The notes: generated by a model from the sequence alone, not told the origin. A stretch of DNA of 9,337 nt from an uncultured Caryophanales bacterium (GCA_947169395.1 CAMVPJ010000042.1:1-9337), one strand, 5' to 3'. Shown: positions 1 to 6,955, counted from the stretch's first letter. Translations and numbers: made by a program.

Positions 1-16
1 AAAGACTGCTGTCTTT
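1..16. repeat. short perfect inverted repeat at the window edge
   Basis: AAAGAC (1-6) and GTCTTT (11-16) are perfect reverse complements around a 4-base loop. There is no T-run after it, so it does not look like an intrinsic terminator. It lies just upstream of the point (about 57) where the pilin-like sequence begins abruptly. A further weak match exists between CTGCTG (6-11) and CAGCAG (46-51). It could be part of a recombination site, the end of a hairpin cut by the window edge, or chance in AT-rich DNA; the sequence does not decide. Confidence 0.35.
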
Positions 17-57
17 GGTTTACAACAATCTTAATGTAACTTTTTCAGCAGCCTCCT

Positions 58-381
58 TTTACACTTATAGAGTTAATTGCAGTATTAGTAATAATGGCAA
101 TAATAGCTCTAATTGTTACACCTCTAGTTATGTCTATAATTAGAAAGGCAAGAATAGCATCAGATAAGAGAAGCATTGATGCATATGGAAGATCTATTGA
201 ACTAGCTATAGCAGGGTATTTGTTAGATACGGGACGTTTCCCAACACAGATATCAGATTTAACAATAGAATATTCTGGTAATGAAGTAGTATGCTCGACT
301 ACTCAGTTAAACTCAGATTCATCAGTTTACTTAGCAGGATGTACAGTAAATGGTAGAAGTGTAGATTATTCTTATGGAAGT
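58..381 (+). repeat. direct repeat, left copy (mature pilin N-terminal coding region)
   Basis: These 324 bases align without gaps to 3106-3429. By hand count they differ at 29 positions (about 91% identity). Only four of 108 codons change the residue (Ala/Ser, Ser/Ala, Ser/Thr, Asn/Ala). Similarity begins at the F codon and fades after the Y-G-S codons, so the repeat covers exactly the conserved pilin module. Confidence 0.85.
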
Positions 382-1050
382 GAAGAGGTTGTAAATTATG
401 ATTATAGGGTAGGTGCTGAAGTAACATATAATGGAGTAGATTACTATGTAATAGAAGATAGTGCTACAAGTGAATCAACGGTAAAACTATTAAAAGCAGA
501 ACCACTAGATGTTGCAGAAGTAAATTTATATGGAGGAGTAGGTACAGCAAATAATCATGTAAATATGTATATAAATCCGGAGTTTGTTAATTCTGAAACA
601 GCAAATGATATTAACGGATATGGGGGGATGGTATTTTACTCATCTTCAACATGTGGATTTATACAAAATTCTCAAAGTTGGGTTGAGACAGATTGCACAA
701 ATGCTTATGCTAATTCGGAAATAAAGTATGTTGTGGATGCATGGAAGAATGCGGAGGCTCCAGCAGCAACTGAAGCAAGATTGATGACTTATGATGAATA
801 TGCTGTTAATACAGAAATTCAACAAGTATGTACAGGAAATTGTTTTGATGCTTCAGTTCCAAAATATGATTGGATGTATAATAATAATTATTCATATTGG
901 CTAATTACTCCTGCATTTGATTCTACTGATAATATTTGGGCTGTGGGTTATGATGGTGGTTTAACTGGAAAAGATGTTAATGGTCATCATATGGACGGTG
1001 AAGAGACTGTTGTTCGTCCTGTTATAGTATTATCGAAATCTTTATTATAA
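58..1050 (+). pseudogene. type IV pilin-like protein, copy 1, lacking start and leader peptide (silent or 5'-truncated)
   Basis: The reading frame starts at the pilin motif FTLIEL (first codon 58-60), with the Glu expected at mature position 5 and a hydrophobic helix of about 25 residues, then a soluble region. In frame upstream there is only L-F-Q-Q-P-P and then a TAA at 37-39. No ATG/GTG/TTG start, RBS or prepilin leader precedes it, and the first ATG (94) lies inside the hydrophobic helix. Copy 2 keeps M-K-Q-N-K-K-A before the same F. The soluble part contains paired Cys (mature positions 79 and 95) and a C-terminal domain with YWLITP, W-x-VGYDG and VVRPVIVLSKS, resembling the DUF6273-type domains often attached to pilin-like N-termini in gut Firmicutes (from memory, not searched). 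From 58 to the TAA at 1048-1050 the frame is open. It may be a silent cassette donating sequence to an expressed pilin, or a simple truncation; translation from ATG 94 seems unlikely because it would destroy the signal. Confidence 0.75.
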
Positions 1051-1059
1051 AGTTATGAT

Positions 1060-1087
1060 AAACGCATGAGAAATTATGCGTTTTTTT
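1060..1087 (+). terminator. intrinsic terminator after pilin copy 1
   Basis: An 8-bp perfect stem, AAACGCAT (1060-1067) with ATGCGTTT (1076-1083), has an 8-base loop and runs into seven T residues (1081-1087). It sits 10 bases after the pilin copy 1 stop. Retention of a good terminator suggests this 3' end came from a once-expressed gene. Confidence 0.85.
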
Positions 1088-1228
1088 GATTTATAATCGA
1101 CCAAGTTTAGAAAATATATTGAATATAATGATAAAAAATATGAATATACGCTTATAGCAATAGTCGATATTCACTTTTTTTAAACAATAATATAAATTTT
1201 TAATTATAAACTGTCGAAAAATAAATCA

Positions 1229-1273
1229 TTGTTATGTAAAATTATAGTATTTTAATAAATTTTGCTATATAAT
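1229..1273 (+). promoter_or_regulatory. candidate promoter for the 1290 gene
   Basis: Two overlapping readings exist. One is TTGTTA (1229-1234), a 16-base gap and TTTAAT (1251-1256), giving a start near 1263. The other is an extended -10, TG at 1263-1264 with TATATAAT at 1266-1273, which would start transcription almost at the RBS. The stretch 1088-1228 upstream is very AT-rich and shows no gene. Confidence 0.35.
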
Positions 1274-1289
1274 TAAAGAGGTGGTTGTT

Positions 1290-1541
1290 GTGGAAAAAAT
1301 TGAAATTGTAGTTCTAGTAGCTGATAAAAACTACTGTTTTTATTATGATAATAAAGTATATGTTCAAGTAGATTCACTAGATTCTTTAAAAAAATTTATT
1401 AATGATGCTTCTTCATTTTTTGCTAAGAAAGATATAAAACAAAACTTTCTTGAAAGTGTTTATTCTTACTTGGAATTTAGTAATGAATCAGATGATGAAT
1501 TTATGGATTTATTTGATGATAGTGATGAACTAAATGAATAA
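1290..1541 (+). CDS. small acidic protein of unknown function (83 aa), possibly the N-terminal part of the following broken gene
   Basis: I do not recognise this protein. The start chosen is GTG 1290, because the RBS-like AGAGGTGG (1277-1284) lies at the right distance; the in-frame GTG at 1281 falls inside that RBS. The product begins M-E-K-I-E-I-V-V-L and has a beta-rich N-terminal half (NYCFYYDNKVYVQV). A helical middle and a strongly acidic tail follow (SDDEFMDLFDDSDELNE), with no signal peptide or membrane segment. It ends at TAA 1539-1541. The same reading frame stays open straight after this stop to 2126. It could therefore be the N-terminus of the transglutaminase-like protein cut by a nonsense codon, or a separate gene whose end overlaps an ATG at 1534 (ATGAATAA). 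A small partner or immunity role would be guesswork. Confidence 0.5.
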   Translation: MEKIEIVVLVADKNYCFYYDNKVYVQVDSLDSLKKFINDASSFFAKKDIKQNFLESVYSYLEFSNESDDEFMDLFDDSDELNE

Positions 1542-2895
1542 TCTACCAATTTATATAATGATAGTAGCAAAAAAGTAGAAGACATTCTCGAACAAATCAA
1601 TAATAATAATTATTTTTTAAGTGTAGAATTTTGTGATAAAAATTCCTATAAGGATATAGTACAAATAGTTTTATTATTAAAGGATAATGTAAAAACTATT
1701 GATCTTTCATCACTAAATATTAATGAGGTATCAAGTTTGATTAATAGTATAGATATAAGTGATAATGTTAATATAATTACAAGGTATAATTTTGCTGATA
1801 CATGTACTAAAAGTGAACTAAATGAACTATTAAATTATTTAAATAATATAAAAAGACTTGTTTCTAGATATAATATGTCACCTTTTGAAATATGTATTTT
1901 TGTATATGATTTACTTAGAGAAAGACCATATAAAGAAAGTCCCAAAATATCAATCAAAGATGTAGATAAAGATAAGATTGCTAATATGATTGAAAATCAA
2001 TCTAATTCACGAAGTATAATAAAAGTCTTTAAAAGTGATGAAATTGTATGTGCTGGGTTTGCTAATTTATATTCTGCAATTTTAGATTTATTTGGTATTT
2101 ATTCAGATCCTATCATATATACCTAAATGTGAAAACTCAAGTGGGCATATGTCTTGTTTGGTATATTTAAGTGATCCTAAATATAATGCTAATGGGTTAT
2201 ATGAAATTGATCCGACTTGGGGTAGAATTAATAGAACTGATGGTACCTATGATTATCAAGAAACCTTAAAAAATTATTCTCATTTTGCAAGGCCGTTGCA
2301 AGAAGCTATTAAAATAAAAGAGCGCAGTAACTTGGAATATTATAATAATCGATTAACAATTTCGATATTAATGGGACGGTTAAAAAGGCTGAATGATTTA
2401 TTTAAATATCAAGCCCCGCCTTTTATAATAGCGGATTGTTTAAAGTTGATTTTAGATGCTTGTAAAGAGATAAGTAGTATGTATAAAAATGATTTTATGA
2501 CTGAGGAGATTAGAGATTTAGATAAATATATTACTGAATGTAGAGCTTCTAGGGTTGTTGATAAAGATAAAATAGGTAATATATTGTCTCGAATAAAATT
2601 CAAGCTACTAAATTCATCTTTTGATTCATTATGGGATGCGTTATATCGTGTTAAACTAATAGAACATTCTATTGATAAGAATAAATTTCCATTATCAGAT
2701 AAAGTATTGAAGGATGCATGTTATTCAAGATTGGGAATATTATCTTATTTCCATGGAGGTTTTAATGCCGGATTAACAGAAGAACATCGTCGAGAAATAA
2801 TTTTAGCAGAGCTTGCAGCACTCTTACACGGAATTGCAGGTGATGGTGTTCCCGAAATTTCTACTCTACCTTCTGATTCGACTAAAGAAAAATAA
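1542..2895 (+). pseudogene. transglutaminase-like (papain-fold) protein, frameshifted, start unclear
   Basis: Two overlapping frames make one protein. The first (open 1542-2126) carries the nucleophile context CAGFANLYSAILDLFGI, Cys codon 2049-2051. The second (open to 2895) carries SSGHMSCLVYL, His codon 2146-2148, and YEIDPTWG, Asp codon 2209-2211. Cys-His-Asp in this order and spacing is the transglutaminase-like triad. Removing one base from the ATATATA tract (2115-2121) joins the frames as I-I-Y-P-K-C-E-N. A helical C-terminal region of about 200 residues follows, which I do not recognise. The first frame has no ATG between 1542 and 1737. The ATG at 1534 would need one extra A in the A6 run (1569-1574) to enter it; otherwise it is read from the 1290 start across TAA 1539-1541. 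Substrate is unknown; such folds act as proteases, cross-linkers or amidases. Decay fits the broken pilin genes on both sides, but an assembly indel is possible. Confidence 0.75.
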
Positions 2896-2940
2896 TTGTG
2901 GTATTTCAATAGTAGATTTAAACAGTTACAAAAAAGTGAT

Positions 2941-2970
2941 AAAAGTCAATTTTGAGAGTTGACTTTTTTT
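2941..2970 (+). terminator. intrinsic terminator after the transglutaminase-like gene
   Basis: AAAAGTCAA (2941-2949) pairs perfectly with TTGACTTTT (2959-2967) across a 9-base loop, and the T-run continues to 2970. It separates the transglutaminase-like gene from pilin copy 2. Confidence 0.8.
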
Positions 2971-3033
2971 GTATGATAGTATCAGAAGGTAAGGTGATGT
3001 AAGATAGCAGATATGAATGTATAAAAAGTGGGT

Positions 3034-3061
3034 CATGGTATACACTAAAAATATAACCATG
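3034..3061 (+). promoter_or_regulatory. extended -10-like promoter within an inverted repeat, upstream of pilin copy 2
   Basis: TGGTATACA (3036-3044) looks like an extended -10 element (TGn plus TATACA), without a recognisable -35. CATGGT (3034-3039) and ACCATG (3056-3061) form an inverted repeat around it, and CATGGTAT recurs as a direct repeat at 3034-3041 and 3058-3065. A repressor or activator site covering the -10 would explain this layout. The call rests on pattern only. Confidence 0.35.
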
Positions 3062-3084
3062 GTATTTAAGAAAGAAGGTAAAAT

Positions 3085-4038
3085 ATGAAACAAAATAAAA
3101 AAGCTTTTACGCTTATAGAGTTAATAGCAGTATTAGTAATAATGGCAATAATAGCTTTAATTGTTACACCATTAGTTATGTCTATAATTAGAAAGGCAAG
3201 AATATCAGCAGATAAGAGGAGTATTGATGCATATGGCAGGAGTATTGAACTAGCTATAGCAGGATATCTACTTGATACAGGACGCTTCCCAACACAAATA
3301 TCAGATTTAACAATAGAATATTCTGGTAATGAAGTAGTATGCACAACTACACAGTTAAACTCAGATTCATCAGTATACTTAGCAGGATGTACTGTTGCTG
3401 GTAGAAGTGTAGATTATTCTTATGGAAGTAACAGTAGTTAAGAAAATCCAGAACCTGTAACACCAACAAATGAGGCATATGAAATAGGAGATGAAGTAAG
3501 ATATAATAATGTTGATTACTATGTAATTGAAGATAGTGATGCAAGTAGTGAAACAGTAAAATTATTAAAGGCAGAACCACTTAGTTCGAGTGAAATTACA
3601 ACATATTCAGCAGGAACAGGAGCAAGCATAGGTGATGCAAATGGATATGGTAAAATACAATATGGTGAAAGTAGTGGTGTATATAATGATTCATATATAA
3701 AAGTAACAGTAGATGCTTGGAAGATAGCACAAGCGCCAAATGCAGTAGAAGCAAGATTAATAATTTATGATGAATTTGGAAATTTAGGTTATATAGAAGA
3801 AAATCCAACACCATCGGATGTAGGATGGGTAAAAACAGATAGTACACCAACATGGGTATACGATAGTAATTATTGGTATTGGACAATGAGTCTAAAGGAT
3901 GATTCGCCTTCAAGTGTTTGGGGTGTAGATTATGATGGTAATCTAAAATCTCACTCTTTCTATGATTTCAGTGGTAACAATCGCTATGGTGTTGTCCGTC
4001 CAGTCATAGTTCTTTCAAAATCATTTATCTCTTCATAA
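3085..4038 (+). pseudogene. type IV pilin-like protein, copy 2, with in-frame stop at codon 119
   Basis: ATG 3085 follows AGAAGG (3073-3078) by six bases. The product starts with the short leader M-K-Q-N-K-K-A then FTLIEL, a class III signal cleaved by prepilin peptidase before the Phe, with Glu at +5 and a hydrophobic assembly helix. After Y-G-S-N-S-S the frame meets TAA (3439-3441), giving a 118-residue product. The same frame then continues unbroken to TAA 4036-4038, encoding E-N-P-E-P-V-T-P, the islands YYVIEDS, VKLLKAEPL and VDAWK, then W-G-V-D-Y-D-G and VVRPVIVLSKS as in copy 1. One substitution (GAA or CAA to TAA) would explain it. The short form keeps the whole pilin module and both Cys (mature 79 and 95), so a secreted or assembled minimal pilin is conceivable. 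I favour a nonsense-inactivated gene. Pilus assembly genes are not in this window. Confidence 0.8.
3106..3429 (+). repeat. direct repeat, right copy (mature pilin N-terminal coding region)
   Basis: This is the partner of 58-381, same strand, no gaps. The two copies lie 3048 bases apart, so homologous recombination could delete or circularise the segment between them or convert one copy to the other. Confidence 0.85.
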
Positions 4039-4046
4039 TCTTGATT

Positions 4047-4069
4047 AGGTGTTATAAAAGACACCTTTT
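4047..4069 (+). terminator. intrinsic terminator after pilin copy 2
   Basis: AGGTGT (4047-4052) pairs with ACACCT (4061-4066) across an 8-base loop, followed by TTTT and then CTTC. It is short but well placed, nine bases after the stop, and isolates the pilin locus from the murL promoter. Confidence 0.7.
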
Positions 4070-4098
4070 CTTCATATATTTATATATCTATTAATTTA

Positions 4099-4107
4099 TG
4101 ATATAAT
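4099..4107 (+). promoter_or_regulatory. extended -10 promoter of murL-murD2
   Basis: TGATATAAT is a perfect extended -10 (TG, one base, TATAAT). The best -35 at 17 bases upstream is only TTTATA (4079-4084), which is usual for extended -10 promoters. The start of transcription would be near 4114, just before the AGAAGGGA ribosome binding site (4115-4122), so the leader is very short. Confidence 0.65.
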
Positions 4108-4130
4108 TCTATTAAGAAGGGAAGTATATT

Positions 4131-5501
4131 ATGGATAAGTATTTAGAATTAAGTAATAAGTATGATACTTTTATATATGATTCATATAAGGTATATTATG
4201 AAGATAATAAATTAAAGGTGGATTATCATTATATTATAGAGAATTTAGAGGATTTTAATACTACTCTTGAAATAGATAAGAGTGAGATTAGAAATAAGAA
4301 TATAGATAGTAATATGCTTAAATATCTCGCTTTTCATATTGGACTTGTAGAGTTACTTAGTTATTGGAAGTGTGTATGTAGTCGTAATATTATTATTAAG
4401 TGTGGATACTTAAGTGATGAACAGATTAATTGGTTTAAAAAGTTATATTATAATGGATTAGGAGAGTTCTTCTATATTAATAATATAGAAGTAGATAAGG
4501 ATAGTTTTGTTAATATTAAGTGTACTGGTGATAAGTTAGATATTAATAATAACTATGATGGAGTAGGTAATTTAATTACTATTGGTGGAGGTAAAGATTC
4601 CATTGTAGCATGTGAACTTTTAAGAAGTTTATATGATGAGAATACTTGTTTTTCTCTAAATCCAAAAAGTGTACATGAGGAATGTATTGATGCATTAGGA
4701 TATCATGATAAAAAGATATTTGTACGTAAGACTTATGTAGATAAGAAATTAATAGAATTGAATAAGCAGGGATATTTAAATGGACATACACCATTTTCTA
4801 GTCTTCTTGCATTTATTAGTTATTTTACTGCTTATTTAACTGGAAGAAAGTATATTGTACTATCTAATGAATCTAGTGCCAATCAAGCAACAGTTCTTGG
4901 TACTAACATTAATCATCAATATTCTAAAACATATGAGTTTGAATGTGATTTTAATGAATACACCAAAAAATATTTTAATATCGATATTAAGTATTTTAGT
5001 TTGCTTAGATGTTTAACCGAGTTTCAAATAGCTATGTTAATGGCAGATTATAAACGGTATCATAAGGTATTTAAGAGTTGTAATGTAGGTAGTAAAAGTG
5101 TACCTTGGGTATGGTGTGGTAAATGTGCGAAATGCTTATTTGTCTATATAATATTAAGTCCATTCTTATATAAAGAGAGGCTAGTTAATATATTTGGTAG
5201 TGATTTATACGAAGATAAAGAATTACTTGATACTTTTATTGAGTTAGTAGGATATAGTAGTAAAAAACCATTTGAATGCGTAGGGACTTTTGAAGAAGCT
5301 AGATATGCAGTAAGTATGCTTATTAATAAACTAGATGGAGATTTACCTTATCTACTAAAATATTATAAAGAGAATTATCCGCTTTATGAAGATAAGAATA
5401 TATTATATGGAATTAATGAAGAAAATAATATTGAAGATAAATTTATGGATATAGTAAGAGAGGAATTAGGTAGATGCAGGAAGAAATATTTAAAAGATTA
5501 G
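4131..5501 (+). CDS. murL: probable UDP-MurNAc-L-Ala-L-Glu epimerase (MurL)
   Basis: The likely role is to invert the terminal L-Glu of UDP-MurNAc-L-Ala-L-Glu to D-Glu in the cytoplasm. Known for the family: the enzyme, described in Xanthomonas oryzae, uses ATP and releases AMP and pyrophosphate, activating the substrate carboxylate. Seen here: an N-terminal region of about 145 residues, then a pyrophosphatase-type ATP loop ITIGGGKDSIVACELLR (149-165). GHTPFSSLLAF (218-228), SNESSANQ (245-252) and a Cys-rich WCGKCAKCLFV (328-338) follow. The length of 456 residues is what I expect for the family. The start is ATG 4131 behind AGAAGGGA. The gene overlaps the following MurD-type ligase by 28 bases; this pairing is the strongest support. 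Without the neighbour I could only say ATP-pyrophosphatase (tRNA-thiolation or asparagine-synthetase-like) fold. The paired Cys near 329-335 might bind a metal. Confidence 0.8.
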   Translation: MDKYLELSNKYDTFIYDSYKVYYEDNKLKVDYHYIIENLEDFNTTLEIDKSEIRNKNIDSNMLKYLAFHIGLVELLSYWKCVCSRNIIIKCGYLSDEQINWFKKLYYNGLGEFFYINNIEVDKDSFVNIKCTGDKLDINNNYDGVGNLITIGGGKDSIVACELLRSLYDENTCFSLNPKSVHEECIDALGYHDKKIFVRKTYVDKKLIELNKQGYLNGHTPFSSLLAFISYFTAYLTGRKYIVLSNESSANQATVLGTNINHQYSKTYEFECDFNEYTKKYFNIDIKYFSLLRCLTEFQIAMLMADYKRYHKVFKSCNVGSKSVPWVWCGKCAKCLFVYIILSPFLYKERLVNIFGSDLYEDKELLDTFIELVGYSSKKPFECVGTFEEARYAVSMLINKLDGDLPYLLKYYKENYPLYEDKNILYGINEENNIEDKFMDIVREELGRCRKKYLKD

Positions 5502-6811
5502 ATGGTAAAAAGATAGCTATACTTGGATTTGGTATGGAAGGAAAAAGTACTTATAAGTTTATACGTAAATATAGTAACTGTATCTTATACATACTAGATC
5601 AAAAAGATTATAGCGAAGATGAACTTATAAAAGATGATTCTAATGTTGTAGTTATTAGTGATAATTATCTAGATAATTTAAATGATTACGATATCATTAT
5701 AAAAGCACCTGGTGTAATACTTAAGGATATAGATATTACTAGTTTTAAAGATAAAATAACTTCACAACTAGAATTATTAATGGAAGTATATAGGAATAAT
5801 ATTATCGGTATTACTGGTACTAAAGGTAAAAGTACAACAACTACTCTTATATATGAAATGTTTAAAAACTGCGGGTATGATGCTCATTTGCTTGGTAATA
5901 TTGGTAAACCTATATTTGATGAAATAGATGAGTTTAAGAGTGATTCTATATTAGTAATTGAAATTAGTGCTTTACAACTTGAGTTTGTTAAGTGTTCTCC
6001 ACATGTAGCTATACTTCTTAACCTATTTCCAGAACACCTAGATCATGCTGGTAGTGTTGAACACTATTATGAGAATAAACTAAATATATTTAAGTATCAA
6101 GATAAAATTGATACAGGTATATATGCTTATGATAATGATAATGTAAAAGAATATATTATAAATAATACTTATAAACAAGATATGATTAGTGTTAGTCTTA
6201 AGGATAATACTAATATGCATATTAAAGATAACTTTATATATTATAAAAATAAAAAGTTATATGATATAACTTCTAAAAGAAATCTAATTGGAGATGCAAA
6301 TATAGAAAATATTATGTTCGCTCTTGCTGTATCAGAACTTTATTATTTACCACTAGATAAAGTAATAGATACTATTAATAATTTTAAACCACTATCTCAT
6401 AGATTAGAGTTAGTAGGTGATTATAATGGTATTACTTATTATGATGATGCTATTGCGACCATCCCAGAAGCATGTATTAATGCAATTAAATCATTAGGTA
6501 GGGTAGATACATTAATATTAGGTGGTATGGATAGAGGCATTGATTATGATAATCTAGTTGATTACTTAAAAACTAGTAGTGTATCTAATATAATATGTAT
6601 GCCTGATACAGGTTATTATATATATGATAAATTAAATAATACTAATAAAAAATTATATAAGTGTGATACTTTAGAAGATGCAGTAAAAACTGCAAAAGAA
6701 GTAACTAAAAAAGGTTATATATGTTTATTATCGCCTGCTGCTGCAAGTTATAATAAATATAAAAATTACATAGAAAAAGGTAATATTTATCAAGAATTAG
6801 TTAAAAAATAA
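5474..6811 (+). CDS. murD2: Mur ligase of the MurD family, probably UDP-MurNAc-L-Ala--L-Glu ligase (MurD2)
   Basis: This ATP-dependent amide ligase adds glutamate to UDP-MurNAc-L-alanine in the cytoplasm. The 445 residues follow the three-domain MurD plan. A Rossmann N-terminus (ILGFGMEGKS, 17-25) comes first, then the P-loop GITGTKGKSTTTT (112-124), EISALQLEF (163-171) and NLFPEHLDHAG (183-193). YYENK carries the lysine (202) expected to be carbamylated. The C-terminal domain has HRLELVGDYNGITYYDD (309-325), IATIPEA (328-334), LILGGMDRGIDY (347-358) and SPAAASYNKYKNY (420-432). The YYDDAIATIPEA segment replaces the usual F-x-N-D-S-K-A-T-N of classic MurD, which I read as a changed glutamate-binding site and, with murL just upstream, as use of L-Glu. 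The start is ATG 5474 inside the end of murL, so the two are translationally coupled. An ordinary D-Glu-adding MurD remains possible. Confidence 0.85.
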   Translation: MQEEIFKRLDGKKIAILGFGMEGKSTYKFIRKYSNCILYILDQKDYSEDELIKDDSNVVVISDNYLDNLNDYDIIIKAPGVILKDIDITSFKDKITSQLELLMEVYRNNIIGITGTKGKSTTTTLIYEMFKNCGYDAHLLGNIGKPIFDEIDEFKSDSILVIEISALQLEFVKCSPHVAILLNLFPEHLDHAGSVEHYYENKLNIFKYQDKIDTGIYAYDNDNVKEYIINNTYKQDMISVSLKDNTNMHIKDNFIYYKNKKLYDITSKRNLIGDANIENIMFALAVSELYYLPLDKVIDTINNFKPLSHRLELVGDYNGITYYDDAIATIPEACINAIKSLGRVDTLILGGMDRGIDYDNLVDYLKTSSVSNIICMPDTGYYIYDKLNNTNKKLYKCDTLEDAVKTAKEVTKKGYICLLSPAAASYNKYKNYIEKGNIYQELVKK

Positions 6812-6822
6812 CTAATTTTTTT
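6795..6822 (+). terminator. terminator overlapping the 3' end of murD2
   Basis: AATTAGTT (6795-6802) pairs perfectly with AACTAATT (6810-6817) around a 7-base A-rich loop, with seven T residues (6816-6822). The left arm lies inside the last codons of murD2 and the stop codon is in the loop/right arm. Confidence 0.75.
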
Positions 6823-6831
6823 GAAATCAAA

Positions 6832-6860
6832 TTGACAAGGTATGTTAAATGTGTTAAAAT
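6832..6860 (+). promoter_or_regulatory. strong promoter of the rplU-prp-rpmA operon
   Basis: A perfect -35 TTGACA (6832-6837) and an exact 17-base spacer precede TAAAAT (6855-6860), which has a TG extension at 6852-6853. This is the best vegetative promoter in the window and suits a ribosomal protein operon. Transcription should start near 6867. Confidence 0.9.
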
Positions 6861-6866
6861 CTACTA

Positions 6867-6942
6867 GTGTGTAGGCCTCAAACCTACAACCGCATACAAC
6901 AGGTTTTAAAGTTTTTACCTTAGTAGCGAGTCTTAGATTATG
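6867..6942 (+). ncRNA. L21 leader RNA (ribosomal protein autoregulatory leader), probable
   Basis: The roughly 75-base untranslated leader before the rplU RBS can fold. GTAGG (6871-6875) pairs with CCTAC (6883-6887), extended across an internal loop by GTGT (6867-6870) with ATAC (6894-6897). A second helix pairs AGGT (6901-6904) with ACCT (6917-6920). CTACTA (6861-6866) could also close with TAGTAG (6921-6926) if transcription starts earlier. The position directly ahead of rplU in a low-GC Gram-positive matches the known L21 leader family, where L21 or a related ribosomal protein is thought to repress its own operon. Family membership is from position and structure, not from a covariance search. 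Confidence 0.65.
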
Positions 6943-6955
6943 AAGGAGGTTAAAT

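Noticed and set aside
94..1050. Translation of pilin copy 1 from ATG 94
   Set aside because: This ATG is inside the hydrophobic helix; using it would remove the FTLIE processing motif, and no RBS precedes it. The homologous Met in copy 2 is internal.
1539..3441. Recoding of UAA as a sense codon, suggested by two open frames that continue past TAA
   Set aside because: murD2, rplU, rpmA, the 195-aa gene and pilin copy 1 all end naturally at TAA, so general reassignment is excluded.
2409..3913. Minus-strand open frames at 2409-2603, 3066-3344, 3347-3580 and 3596-3913
   Set aside because: They are antisense to the transglutaminase-like and pilin frames, have no RBS, and their composition (runs of Leu, His, Tyr) is what antisense of AT-rich coding DNA gives.
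4579..4794. Minus-strand open frame within murL
   Set aside because: It lies opposite the conserved GGGKDS region of murL and lacks an RBS.
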